Assembly: GCF_036321025.1 (NCBI RefSeq)
Contig: NZ_JAZAPB010000002.1
Span: 806,001-870,000 of the forward strand
From: Alteraurantiacibacter hainanensis
GTDB lineage: Bacteria > Pseudomonadota > Alphaproteobacteria > Sphingomonadales > Sphingomonadaceae
Direction of reading: 5' to 3'
Length of the DNA stretch: 64,000 nt
Shown here piece after piece: positions 28,099-35,765 of the stretch; position 1 is the first letter of the stretch, and every line of letters starts with the position of its first letter. The notes under the pieces were generated by a model that was not told the origin of the DNA, ran no database searches, and saw only the letters and a program-made list of their open reading frames with translations. The position numbers and the translations under genes were made by a program.

Positions 28099-29249
28099 AG
28101 ATGGCACTGCGTCCCACTCACTGGATCATCATCGCCATCGGTATGACACTCGTCGGATTCCTGGCCTGGGCGCAATGGGCCGAGCTGGACCAGGTGACGC
28201 GCGCACCCGGCCGCGTTGTTCCCTTTGCCCGCGTGCAGGTGGTGCAGAGCGAGGAGGGCGGCGCGATCAGCGCCATCAACGTGCGCGAAGGCGACATGGT
28301 CGAAGCCGGCCAGCTGCTCGTCGAACTCGATACCGTGCAGCTTTCCGCCGGGGTCGAGGAAGCGCGCGCACAGGTTGCCGCTCTGGAAAGCCGGATGGCG
28401 CGTATCGATGCCGAGCTGTTCGACAAGGGGCTGAACTTCCCTTCGAGCCTCGCCGAATATCCCGAGTTCACGGCCAACCAGCGCCAGCTCTTCGCTCGTC
28501 GCCGTGCAGCCCTGCAGGCGGAAGTTCGATCGCTGCGGGCAATGGCCGACTTGCAGCAGCAGGAGCTGGACCTGAACCAGCCGTTGGTGGAAACCGGCGA
28601 CGTCGCGCAGTCGGAAATCATCCGCATGCAGCGCGCCATCGTGGAAACGCTGGGGCGCATCTCGAACATCCAGGCGCAGTACGTGCGCGACCTGCAGAAC
28701 GAATTCACCGATACCGAGGAAGAGCTTGTCGCGGCGCGGCAACTGTTGACGCAGCGTGAGGATTCACTGCGCGCCGCATCGCTGGTGGCCCCCACCGACG
28801 GGATCGTGAAGAACGTGCGCCTGACGACTGTCGGCGGCGTCCTTCGTCCGGGTGACGAGGTGTTGCAGATCGTGCCCACCGGTCAGCGGCTGATCGTGGA
28901 GGCGCAGGTGCCGCCACGCGATATCGCATTCGTGCAGACCGGGCAGCGCGCCCGCGTGAACTTCGACGCCTACGACAGCGCGGTCTACGGGTCCGGCGAC
29001 GGCGAGGTCGTCTACATCAGCCCCGATACGCTTTCGGAAGAGCGTGAGGACGGGAGCGTGAACACCTATTACCGCGTTAACCTGGAAGTGACGACCGACA
29101 CCATGAACCCGCGGGACGAGGGGGAGCGGATCGACCTTCAGCCGGGCATGACGGCGACGGCGGAAATCCTCACCGGATCGCAGACCGTGTGGGAATACAT
29201 CACCAAGCCGATCCTGAAGACCACGCGCCAGTCGATGCAGGAACGCTAG
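28095..29249 (+). CDS. type I secretion membrane-fusion adaptor (HlyD family)
   Basis: 384 residues from GTG 28095 (overlapping the exporter stop) or ATG 28101. One N-terminal transmembrane helix (IIIAIGMTLVGFLAWAQW), a lipoyl domain (EGGAISAINVREGDMVEAGQ), a coiled-coil hairpin of about 130 residues, the second lipoyl half (LVAPTDGIVKNVRLTTVGGV) and a beta-barrel domain with the family's C-terminal PGMTATAEILTG. It would link the exporter to the TolC-like channel. The stop overlaps, tail to tail, the next gene on the minus strand by four bases (CTAG). Confidence 0.94.
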   Translation: MKMALRPTHWIIIAIGMTLVGFLAWAQWAELDQVTRAPGRVVPFARVQVVQSEEGGAISAINVREGDMVEAGQLLVELDTVQLSAGVEEARAQVAALESRMARIDAELFDKGLNFPSSLAEYPEFTANQRQLFARRRAALQAEVRSLRAMADLQQQELDLNQPLVETGDVAQSEIIRMQRAIVETLGRISNIQAQYVRDLQNEFTDTEEELVAARQLLTQREDSLRAASLVAPTDGIVKNVRLTTVGGVLRPGDEVLQIVPTGQRLIVEAQVPPRDIAFVQTGQRARVNFDAYDSAVYGSGDGEVVYISPDTLSEEREDGSVNTYYRVNLEVTTDTMNPRDEGERIDLQPGMTATAEILTGSQTVWEYITKPILKTTRQSMQER

Positions 29250-30064
29250 CCGCCGTTCACCCGCGTCACCTGGGGCGGCCGAGTACGTTCGACACCTATG
29301 TGTTCGATCAGGCCGTCGCGCAGGCGATAGGTGACTTTCACGCCCACTTCCGCGAAATCGCCCCTTGCCAGCGGCGCGACGACGAAATCGGGCGCATCCT
29401 CGATGGCAGTGAAGCGGCTGGTGCAATCGACCACCAGTCGCTCGTCATTCGCGTCGAGATCGTGGATGGTCAGCGTCTCTCGAACGCTTTCGAACATTCC
29501 CGAATAGAATGCGGCGATGCCGTCGGCGCCTTCGATCGTGCCCACCGATGACAGTTCCAGCACCACGTCCGGGGTGTAGAAGCGGCTGAAGCGCTCCGCA
29601 TCGGCATTGGAGAAGGCGGCAGCATAGGCATGGTAGGCGGCGACCTGGCTGGGGTGGCCCCCCAGAGGCGGCAGTTTGGTCACGCCCACGCCCGGCGGCC
29701 AGGCGGAGGTGGTGAGCCGCCGGATGCGCTGGTCCGCATCCAGGTCGTAGCGGGCGAGGAATTTTACCGTCAGGCTGTCGCCGGGATGCATTTCGCCGAA
29801 GGGGAAATCGGGGCGGTGGCCGGTGGCGTGAAAGTCCATGTCGATATCGGCAAACACCGTGTTCTCGTCCTGCAGGTAGTGCTGCACCCGCGGGCATTCG
29901 CGCACGCCATCGTGTGCCCAGGCGAGGAATTCGAGCATGCCCGCATGGCCGCGCCGCACCCCGCTGGCCGAGTGCATGGCGCAGTCCTGCGCATAGAAGC
30001 GTTCCACCAGTTCCTTGTCGTCGCCGGTCAAGAAGCACGCGATATAGGCATCGAAATCGAACAT
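29246..30064 (-). CDS. SnoaL-like (NTF2-fold) protein with two domains
   Basis: 272 residues from ATG 30064. Two SnoaL-like stretches are visible: residues about 5-125 (ERFYAQDCAMHSASGV, then GMLEFLAWAHDGV) and about 140-260 (FSRFYTPDVVLELSSVG, then GIAAFYSGMFESVRETLTIH). The fold is used by small isomerases, hydrolases and binding proteins that act on polyketides, steroids and other ring compounds; no catalytic assignment is possible. A longer in-frame start at 30196 gives an Arg-rich unlikely N terminus. It is the last gene of a minus-strand run. Confidence 0.75.
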   Translation of the reverse strand: MFDFDAYIACFLTGDDKELVERFYAQDCAMHSASGVRRGHAGMLEFLAWAHDGVRECPRVQHYLQDENTVFADIDMDFHATGHRPDFPFGEMHPGDSLTVKFLARYDLDADQRIRRLTTSAWPPGVGVTKLPPLGGHPSQVAAYHAYAAAFSNADAERFSRFYTPDVVLELSSVGTIEGADGIAAFYSGMFESVRETLTIHDLDANDERLVVDCTSRFTAIEDAPDFVVAPLARGDFAEVGVKVTYRLRDGLIEHIGVERTRPPQVTRVNGG

Positions 30065-30069
30065 CGCGG

Positions 30070-30492
30070 CTATCGCGGCCAGTCCGCCAGTTCGTGCAAT
30101 TGCCTTGTGCGATCGCGCGTCAGGGCTGTCTTGCAATCGGCCACGAGCAGCGGCTCCAGCGATCCGCCGCGCGCATTGTAGCCGACACTGGCGCAATGGC
30201 GATCGCGGTAGACCAGCCAGGCGCGCTGCCCCCGCAGCAGCTGGCTGTAATACCCCGGCCTGCCGTCGTCCGGTCGCGCCGCGATATCACGTGCCTGCAT
30301 CGCCTCGGCCGTCTTGCGCCACTGCCGGTTGAGCAGCGCATCGGCCGCTTCCCATTCCCGGGCGGCACAGTAGTTCATGTCCTGCTGGGTCATCGGCTCG
30401 GCGCATTCCGGTGCCGGGGGCGCGCTCGCAGGGGCATCGGGGGTCGCACCCGCCTGGGCGAGGAGGAGAAGCAGCGGATAGGCTAGGCTCAT
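30070..30492 (-). CDS. LprI/DUF1311-like secreted protein
   Basis: 140 residues from ATG 30492, with a signal-peptide-like start (LAYPLLLLLAQAGA) and a Pro/Ala linker. The mature part has the LprI pattern: paired cysteines (CAEPMTQQDMNYCAAREW), a helical middle (ALLNRQWRKTAEAM) and LRGQRAWLVYRDRHC with a last cysteine before the C terminus. LprI of Mycobacterium inhibits lysozyme, but most DUF1311 proteins have unknown roles. It starts 4 bases after the haem-demethylase-like gene ends and stops 5 bases before the SnoaL-like gene. Confidence 0.8.
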   Translation of the reverse strand: MSLAYPLLLLLAQAGATPDAPASAPPAPECAEPMTQQDMNYCAAREWEAADALLNRQWRKTAEAMQARDIAARPDDGRPGYYSQLLRGQRAWLVYRDRHCASVGYNARGGSLEPLLVADCKTALTRDRTRQLHELADWPR

Positions 30493-30496
30493 GGGT

Positions 30497-31303
30497 CTAT
30501 TCCTTCGTTTGCAGCCGGCGGTTCGCGTAGGCGGCGACTTGCGGGGCGAACCATCGCGCGCCGCGCCTTTCGGCTTCGTCGGGCGGGATGGTATCGAGAG
30601 AATGGACCAGCCGCGCCACGTTGTCGTCCGAAAGCGATCCGAGCGGTGCGAGGTAGACGCCGATCGTGAACAGCACCGCGCCCGTTTGCGGCAGGCGGCG
30701 GAGCGTCTGGCGCTCGCACCGCACGAACACGGTTTCCCCTGCATTTTCGGCCGTGACGGCGGCAAAGGTCTCCTGCGGCGGTGCGGTGTCGATCCAGCGC
30801 CGGGCAGGGGTGGGGGCCACGAACCAGTTGCAGCGGCCGAAGATGCGGCCCGGTTTCAGCTTCGCCATGAAGTGGTCGACGCCGCTTGCCAGTTGCTCCT
30901 CGTAGCCGTGGATGGGCGCGTGCATGGCGACCAGCGGCAGGCCCATCTTGTTGGCCGGGTGCCAGTCCGTGGGCCAGGCCACGGCGGCACCTATCAGGCG
31001 ATAGACCTCCTCGCCATGCTCGGGCGCGAGCAGGCACATGTCCTCGTGCGCCGATCGCGCCGCGCCCTCCAGCCCGCCGTCCGTATTCAGCATGGCGGCC
31101 AGTTCATCCCCGGCGGCAGTCGCCCTGGCGGAGATCTGCACCGCGTCGGGATGGGCATCGAACGCCGCCGCGCGCGCCGCGAGGTCTGGGTCGGGCTGAA
31201 GCCATTCGTCTTCTCCCAGCGCCGTCAGCCCCATTTTCAACGCCCCGCCACCGCGCGCCTTTGGCAGCAGGTCCTCGACCGAAAAGCCGAGTTTTGCGCT
31301 CAA
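30497..31303 (-). CDS. haem-dependent oxidative N-demethylase-like protein (DUF3445)
   Basis: 268 residues if translation starts at TTG 31303, which overlaps the epimerase stop (TTGA); no ATG fits better. The body matches the DUF3445 / haem-dependent oxidative N-demethylase alpha-subunit family: HEDMCLLAPEHGEEVYRLIG, then AVAWPTDWHPANKMGLPL and AMHAPIHGYEEQLASGVDHF, and NWFVAPTPARRWI. Known members remove a methyl group from dimethylamine with oxygen, together with other subunits. None of those subunits is nearby, so the substrate is open. It sits in a run with methylmalonyl-CoA epimerase and a HAD phosphatase. Confidence 0.8.
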   Translation of the reverse strand: MSAKLGFSVEDLLPKARGGGALKMGLTALGEDEWLQPDPDLAARAAAFDAHPDAVQISARATAAGDELAAMLNTDGGLEGAARSAHEDMCLLAPEHGEEVYRLIGAAVAWPTDWHPANKMGLPLVAMHAPIHGYEEQLASGVDHFMAKLKPGRIFGRCNWFVAPTPARRWIDTAPPQETFAAVTAENAGETVFVRCERQTLRRLPQTGAVLFTIGVYLAPLGSLSDDNVARLVHSLDTIPPDEAERRGARWFAPQVAAYANRRLQTKE

Positions 31304-31743
31304 TGCGCCGAGCCTTCCTTCGGGCTTTCCATGATCTCGGTCAGCTGACCCATCATGTCCTTGGGGTGAAGGAAGAAGATCGGCGTGCCATGCGCGCCGA
31401 TGCGCGTGGGGCCGAGGATGCGCTTGCCCTGCGCCTCGAACTCGGCGCGCGCCTTCTCGATGTCGGACACTTCGAAGCAGACGTGGTGTTGGCCTCCCAG
31501 CGGGTTCTTGGCGAGGAAGTTGGTGACGGGCGATTCCTCGCTCAGCGGGGCGAGCAATTCGACCTGGGTTCCTTCCGTGCCCGCGGGGCCGGGGGTGTTG
31601 ACGAAGCACACCTTCACCCCTTGCTCGGGCAGGTCGAAGGGTTCGGTTATGTCCGTCGCGCCGAACACGCCGCGATAGAAGGCGATGGCTTCGGCAAGGT
31701 CGGGCACGGCGACGCCGATGTGGTTCATGCGTCCAAGTTGCAT
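31300..31743 (-). CDS. mce: methylmalonyl-CoA epimerase (VOC family)
   Basis: 147 residues, the usual length. Two vicinal-oxygen-chelate repeats are visible, with metal-site motifs MNHIGVAVPDL near the start, QVELLAPLSEES, GGQHHVCFEVSDIEKA and FFLHPKDMMGQLTE. The enzyme interconverts (S)- and (R)-methylmalonyl-CoA in propionate and branched-chain catabolism. The mutase and propionyl-CoA carboxylase genes are not in the window. Its stop overlaps the start of the DUF3445 gene, and a GGAGAT ribosome site precedes the ATG. Confidence 0.9.
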   Translation of the reverse strand: MQLGRMNHIGVAVPDLAEAIAFYRGVFGATDITEPFDLPEQGVKVCFVNTPGPAGTEGTQVELLAPLSEESPVTNFLAKNPLGGQHHVCFEVSDIEKARAEFEAQGKRILGPTRIGAHGTPIFFLHPKDMMGQLTEIMESPKEGSAH

Positions 31744-31767
31744 GGCGAATCTCCTTTGCCCGCAGCC

Positions 31768-32589
31768 CTAGCGCAAGCCCAGCCGGTCCACCAACTCGCC
31801 GATGTTGTGGATCACCAGGTCGGGCGTCTTGCCGGGCGGCTGGTCGGCCCATTGTTCCTCACTGGTGGAGCCGCTGGTCACTGCGATGCCCACGGCGCCG
31901 CCCTCGCGCGCCATCTGCATCTCGGCCGTCGCATCGTCGCCCACGATGCCCACGTCTTCCCTGGACACGCCAAGCTGCGCGGCGATGAAGTCCAGCGCGT
32001 GGGCCGACGGCTTGCCGGTTGGCTGCGGATTCACCCCGGTTACCCTCTGCACCGCGCCGTTGATGGCGCAGCTGTAGCCGAAGCTCCGGCCCTCTTTGGT
32101 GGCGAAGAACGGAACGTCGGAGGCGGTGAGGAAGGCCGCGCCGTTCAGCACCGCTTCGCAGGCGGCGTGGATATGCGGCATCGAGCAATCGGGATGCCAG
32201 GCGACATAGACGGCGTCGCAGCCGGCATGATCGTCCGCATCAGGGGAGACGCAGGTGACGCCAAGCTCCTCCAGCGCCTCGAACACGCCCGCGTTACCCA
32301 GCACCAGCACGCGCTCGTAACCGCCGTCGGCAATCACCTTCGCGGCGACCGAGTTGGGGGTGAACAGCCTCTCGTCCGATACCGGCAGGCCGACCTTGCG
32401 CAGCCGCGGCGCCTGCACGCGCGATGCGTAGGCGCTGCCGTTGGTCAGCGCGATCCACGGCACGCCCAGAGCGTCCAGTTCCTGGAGGGCCTCCGCCGCG
32501 CCGGCAATGGCCTCGTAGCTGCCGAGCGCGCGGTTGGAGAGGATCAGCGTCCCGTCGAGGTCGAACATGAAGCCCTTCGGCGTGCGCAT
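31768..32589 (-). CDS. HAD superfamily IIA phosphatase (NagD-like, TIGR01459 type)
   Basis: 273 residues. Motif I is FMFDLDGTLIL with the nucleophile aspartate near residue 10; motif II is WIALTNGSAY; a large IIA cap follows; and the C-terminal half has GKPSAHALDF with the motif III lysine and VGIVGDDATAEMQ. Members hydrolyse small phosphate esters. It is 24 bases upstream of the epimerase gene and lies downstream of the kinase/carboxylase operon on the same strand, separated by repeat copy B. A phosphatase is a known component of the acetovanillone pathway in Sphingobium, so a link is possible but unproven. Confidence 0.85.
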   Translation of the reverse strand: MRTPKGFMFDLDGTLILSNRALGSYEAIAGAAEALQELDALGVPWIALTNGSAYASRVQAPRLRKVGLPVSDERLFTPNSVAAKVIADGGYERVLVLGNAGVFEALEELGVTCVSPDADDHAGCDAVYVAWHPDCSMPHIHAACEAVLNGAAFLTASDVPFFATKEGRSFGYSCAINGAVQRVTGVNPQPTGKPSAHALDFIAAQLGVSREDVGIVGDDATAEMQMAREGGAVGIAVTSGSTSEEQWADQPPGKTPDLVIHNIGELVDRLGLR

Positions 32590-32606
32590 CTACAGGTCAC
32601 CTAACT

Positions 32607-32735
32607 TGGAACACATGGAACACTGTCCAGGAGAAGGAAACATCCGCCCCTGCAATGGGTCGGAAAATGGCGATTTTTCAGAAAGAAACGGCAAGGTCAT
32701 GGGGCCTGGTCTATCTGCGGCCAGGGGATGTAGGA
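32607..32735 (-). repeat. intergenic repeat element, copy B
   Basis: Core 32607-32628 is identical over 22 bases to 16013-16034, and TGTAGGA at 32729-32735 repeats the heptamer of copy A. Next to the heptamer, a perfect 16-base palindrome (CTGCCAGG CCTGGCAG, 32740-32755) lies directly after the stop codon of the carboxyltransferase gene. On the minus strand the order stop, hairpin, TCCTACA, spacer, core is the same as in copy A. It separates the kinase/carboxylase operon from the HAD phosphatase gene. No protein-coding potential was seen in these 169 bases. Confidence 0.6.
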
Positions 32736-32758
32736 CACTCTGCCAGGCCTGGCAGGGA

Positions 32759-34219
32759 TCACGCCTCCACCTCCAGCGAGAAGCCCTCCTTCTCGATGCT
32801 GAACTGGTCGATATCGGTGCGTGCCAGCACTTCGCGCAGCAGGTTCATCAGCGGGACCTTGCGCGGGTCATAGGTGCGCTCCGCCGGGCCGGCGGCCTGC
32901 ATGGCATCGACAAGGTTCTGCGGCATGGTGGCACGCAGCAGGAATTCCTCGTCCGAGAGGTTTGCGCCCAGCTTCTTTCGCAGCGTCTCCACCTCGGCCA
33001 TGCCGGTTTCGGCTTCCAGTTCCTTGGTGCGCGGGTTGGCCATGATGCGGTCCATCACCTCGGGATCGACGGGTGCGTTGGGCCTGCCGAACTTGCCGAT
33101 GGCGAAGCGGATGATCTCGTCGGGGATCACGCCCCAGCGTTCCTCTCCCGTCACGTTCATCACCGCCTGGGTCTGCAGCATCTGGGCAAACGGCGTCATC
33201 ACGATGGGCCAGCCCAGTTCCTGCCGCACGCGGCCCATTTCCTCGATCACCGCGCCTTCCAGTTCGGGCACGCCCTGATCGGCCAGGTGACGGCGCATGG
33301 TGCCCACCATGCCGCCGGGCAGGTTGTGCTGGTAGTAGGCGGCATCGAACGGCATCGGGCTGCCGGTGGGCAGGTCCTCCGCCTCGGCCAGCGCGGTGAA
33401 GTAGTCGGCGACCTCGGCCACGGCCTCGTCGTCGATGTCGACGGTATGTCCCTGCGCGCGAAGGTTCGCGATCATGCGGGTGATGGGCGGATTGCTGGTG
33501 CCGTCCGCCGCGCCGCCGCTGGCGCATTGCACGGCGGCCACGCCGAGGTCGGCGGCCTCGAGGCAGGCGGGTTCGGCCAGACCGATGGTGCAGTGGTTGT
33601 GCAGTTCCAGCGGGGTGTCCCCGATCTCGGCCAGTATGGCGGGGATCAGCGTCTGCGCGCGTTTCGGGCTAAGCAGGCCGCCGGGATCCTTGATGTAGAG
33701 CGCGTCGATATCCTTGCTCGCCGCCATCGTCCGCGCGGCCTCGGCATAATGGGCATCGTCGTGAATGGGGCTGATGGAGAACACCAGCGCGCCAACCACC
33801 TGCTCGCCGCCAGCGCGCTTCACCATCTTTGCCACTTCGACGTTCGATTTCGCATCGTTCATCGGGTCGGCGAGGGCGAAGCGGCGGATGCCGTTGGTGG
33901 CCAGCGTGCGGAATGCCAGTTCCATGAAGCCGGGAGTGGCGGTTTCCCAGGCGATGAAGCGAAAGCCGGTGGAGAGAAACTGCAGCGGCGTGTCCCGGCA
34001 GATCTCTGCCATGGCGCGAATGCGTTCCCACGGGTCTTCCTGCTTGTAGCGCACGGCCACGCCCATGTGGGTGGAGGTGGTGAAATCGATAGCGCGATAG
34101 CCGGCGCGCTCCATCGCCGGGGCGATGGTCAGCGTCTTGGCGGTATCGATGCCGGTCGCGCCCCACAGGCACTGGTTTCCGTCGCGCAGGGACGTCTCGA
34201 CGATCTGGATATCCGCCAT
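32759..34219 (-). CDS. biotin-dependent carboxyltransferase subunit (transcarboxylase 5S / oxaloacetate decarboxylase alpha-like)
   Basis: 486 residues. An HMGL-like TIM barrel starts with IQIVETSLRDGNQCLWG, which has the metal-binding aspartate. Further on are LYIKDPGGLLSP, with the lysine that is carboxylated in the 5S family, and LELHNHCTIGLAEP with the metal-binding histidines. A PYC/OADA-type C-terminal conserved domain follows (about residues 310-460). Such subunits move CO2 between biotin and a keto substrate. Its ATG overlaps the biotin-carrier stop (34217-34221). It is the last gene of the four-gene operon; the acceptor substrate is inferred below. Confidence 0.9.
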   Translation of the reverse strand: MADIQIVETSLRDGNQCLWGATGIDTAKTLTIAPAMERAGYRAIDFTTSTHMGVAVRYKQEDPWERIRAMAEICRDTPLQFLSTGFRFIAWETATPGFMELAFRTLATNGIRRFALADPMNDAKSNVEVAKMVKRAGGEQVVGALVFSISPIHDDAHYAEAARTMAASKDIDALYIKDPGGLLSPKRAQTLIPAILAEIGDTPLELHNHCTIGLAEPACLEAADLGVAAVQCASGGAADGTSNPPITRMIANLRAQGHTVDIDDEAVAEVADYFTALAEAEDLPTGSPMPFDAAYYQHNLPGGMVGTMRRHLADQGVPELEGAVIEEMGRVRQELGWPIVMTPFAQMLQTQAVMNVTGEERWGVIPDEIIRFAIGKFGRPNAPVDPEVMDRIMANPRTKELEAETGMAEVETLRKKLGANLSDEEFLLRATMPQNLVDAMQAAGPAERTYDPRKVPLMNLLREVLARTDIDQFSIEKEGFSLEVEA

Positions 34220-34719
34220 CAGTCCACCTTCACCCGCACGATGGCCTGGCCCTTTTCGATCGCGCTGCCGTTTTCGGCCAGCACGGCGGTGACCGTTCCG
34301 GCGACCCTGGCCCGGACCGAGTTCATCAGCTTCATCACCTCGATGATGCCGACAATGGTATCGGGTTCCACCCGGTCGCCGACGGCCACGAAGGGGTCCT
34401 CTCCCGGACGCGGCGCGGCGTAGAAATTGCCCAGCAGCGGTGCGGGCACGTCGACTTCGCCCTCTTTGGCTTCGGCGTGCGCCTCGGCAGTTCCCGAAGG
34501 CGGCGGGGAGGGCGGAGGCTCGACTCCGGGCGAGGCTTGGGCGGTGCCTTCCTCGTCCTCTTCGTCATCCGCCTCGCGGACCCAGCGGCCGCCGCCACCG
34601 CTGCCACCATCGCGGCGGATGCGGAGGCGGAAATCGCCCATCTTGAGGTCCAGCGAGGTAAAATGGGAATCGCCCAGCAGCCGGGATATCTCGGCCACGT
34701 CCCTGCCGGTCAGGCTCAC
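34219..34719 (-). CDS. biotin carboxyl carrier subunit (AccB-like)
   Basis: 166 residues from GTG 34719, overlapping the stop of the PEP-synthase-like N-domain gene (GTGA). The N-terminal part resembles AccB (TGRDVAEISRLLGDSHFTSL), followed by an acidic and Pro-rich linker (about residues 50-85). The biotinyl domain then has the modified lysine in IIEVMKLMNSV near residue 130. It should carry the carboxyl group to the adjacent carboxyltransferase. No biotin carboxylase gene is present in the operon or the window. Confidence 0.92.
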   Translation of the reverse strand: MSLTGRDVAEISRLLGDSHFTSLDLKMGDFRLRIRRDGGSGGGGRWVREADDEEDEEGTAQASPGVEPPPSPPPSGTAEAHAEAKEGEVDVPAPLLGNFYAAPRPGEDPFVAVGDRVEPDTIVGIIEVMKLMNSVRARVAGTVTAVLAENGSAIEKGQAIVRVKVD

Positions 34720-35762
34720 TTCTTCGAGCCTCCGCCGAAGATCGACATGACGTGGTCGTAGGCCTTGCCCTCGGGCTTCTTCACCGGCGTGCTTTCGGCA
34801 TCCTTCTGCGCCCACACCGTTTCCGGGCGCGATTGCAGCAGCAGCACCTTGCCGTCCTTGTCGAGCGCCCACTCGATATCCTGCGGCTTGCCGTAGTGGC
34901 GCTCGATCCGCCGACCGACCTCGCGCAGGGCCATCAGTTCCTCGTCGGTCAGGCAGGGGACCTTGCGCTTGTCGTCCTCGTTCTCGACCTCCACGATGCC
35001 GCCGCCCTCGGCGGGAATCTGCCGCGCGTGCTTGTCGGAAATCTCGCGGCTGGAAATCTCGCCGGTGATCTTGCCCACCACCCACTTGTCCGGCGTTACT
35101 TCGCCGGAGACGACGGCGCTGCCAAGGCCCCAGGCACCTTCGATGGTGATCACAGACTTGTCGCCGCTGGTGGGGCTGCGCGTGAACATCACGCCCGCGC
35201 ACCGCGCATCGACCATGCGCTGAACCACCACGGCCATGGCGACGCCGCTTTCGGGCAGGCCGTGCTTGCGGCGATAGGTCATCGATTCCACCGAGTAGAG
35301 CGAGGACCAGCATTCCCGCACGCGCTCCAGCATGTTCTCGGCATCCAGAACCCACAGGAAGGTGTCCTGCAGACCGGCAAAGCTGGCATCGTCGGCATCT
35401 TCGGTGGTGGCGGAACTGCGCACGGCGACGGGCTGACCGTCCTCGCACAGCTGGTCATGCGCCGCCTTCAGCGCATCGCGCACGTCTGCGGGCATGGCTT
35501 CTTCCATCACGCGGGCGCGCAGCCGTTCGGAAAGCCTGGTCGCCGCGCCGAGGTCCTGCGGGTCGAGCGCCTCGACCTGCGGGCGGATCGGCTCCTTCGC
35601 TTCCAGCTTTTCGAGAAAGCTCTCGAAAGCGGCCACGGTGACGACGAAGCCGGGCGGCACGTCGATGCCGGCCTGTGTCAGTTCACCCAGCGAACCGCCC
35701 TTGCCGCCGACGGTCGGGCGGTCGACGATGCCGACATCGGCGAACCAGGCGACAGCTTCCAT
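34716..35762 (-). CDS. PEP-synthase-like ATP-binding subunit (phenylphosphate-synthase beta / aryl kinase type)
   Basis: 348 residues matching only the N-terminal PPDK/PEP-synthase nucleotide-binding domain: VGGKGGSLGELTQAGIDVPP near the start, VRSSATTEDADDASFAGLQD near residue 115, then GAWGLGSAVVSGEVTPDKW and LLLQSRPETVW near 320. Full PEP synthases have about 790 residues; here ATP binding and the phosphohistidine domain are on separate genes, as in phenylphosphate synthase and, as I recall, in the hydroxyphenyl-ketone kinases of the acetovanillone pathway. It starts 3 bases after the next gene upstream ends. Confidence 0.85.
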   Translation of the reverse strand: MEAVAWFADVGIVDRPTVGGKGGSLGELTQAGIDVPPGFVVTVAAFESFLEKLEAKEPIRPQVEALDPQDLGAATRLSERLRARVMEEAMPADVRDALKAAHDQLCEDGQPVAVRSSATTEDADDASFAGLQDTFLWVLDAENMLERVRECWSSLYSVESMTYRRKHGLPESGVAMAVVVQRMVDARCAGVMFTRSPTSGDKSVITIEGAWGLGSAVVSGEVTPDKWVVGKITGEISSREISDKHARQIPAEGGGIVEVENEDDKRKVPCLTDEELMALREVGRRIERHYGKPQDIEWALDKDGKVLLLQSRPETVWAQKDAESTPVKKPEGKAYDHVMSIFGGGSKK

Positions 35763-35765
35763 GGC

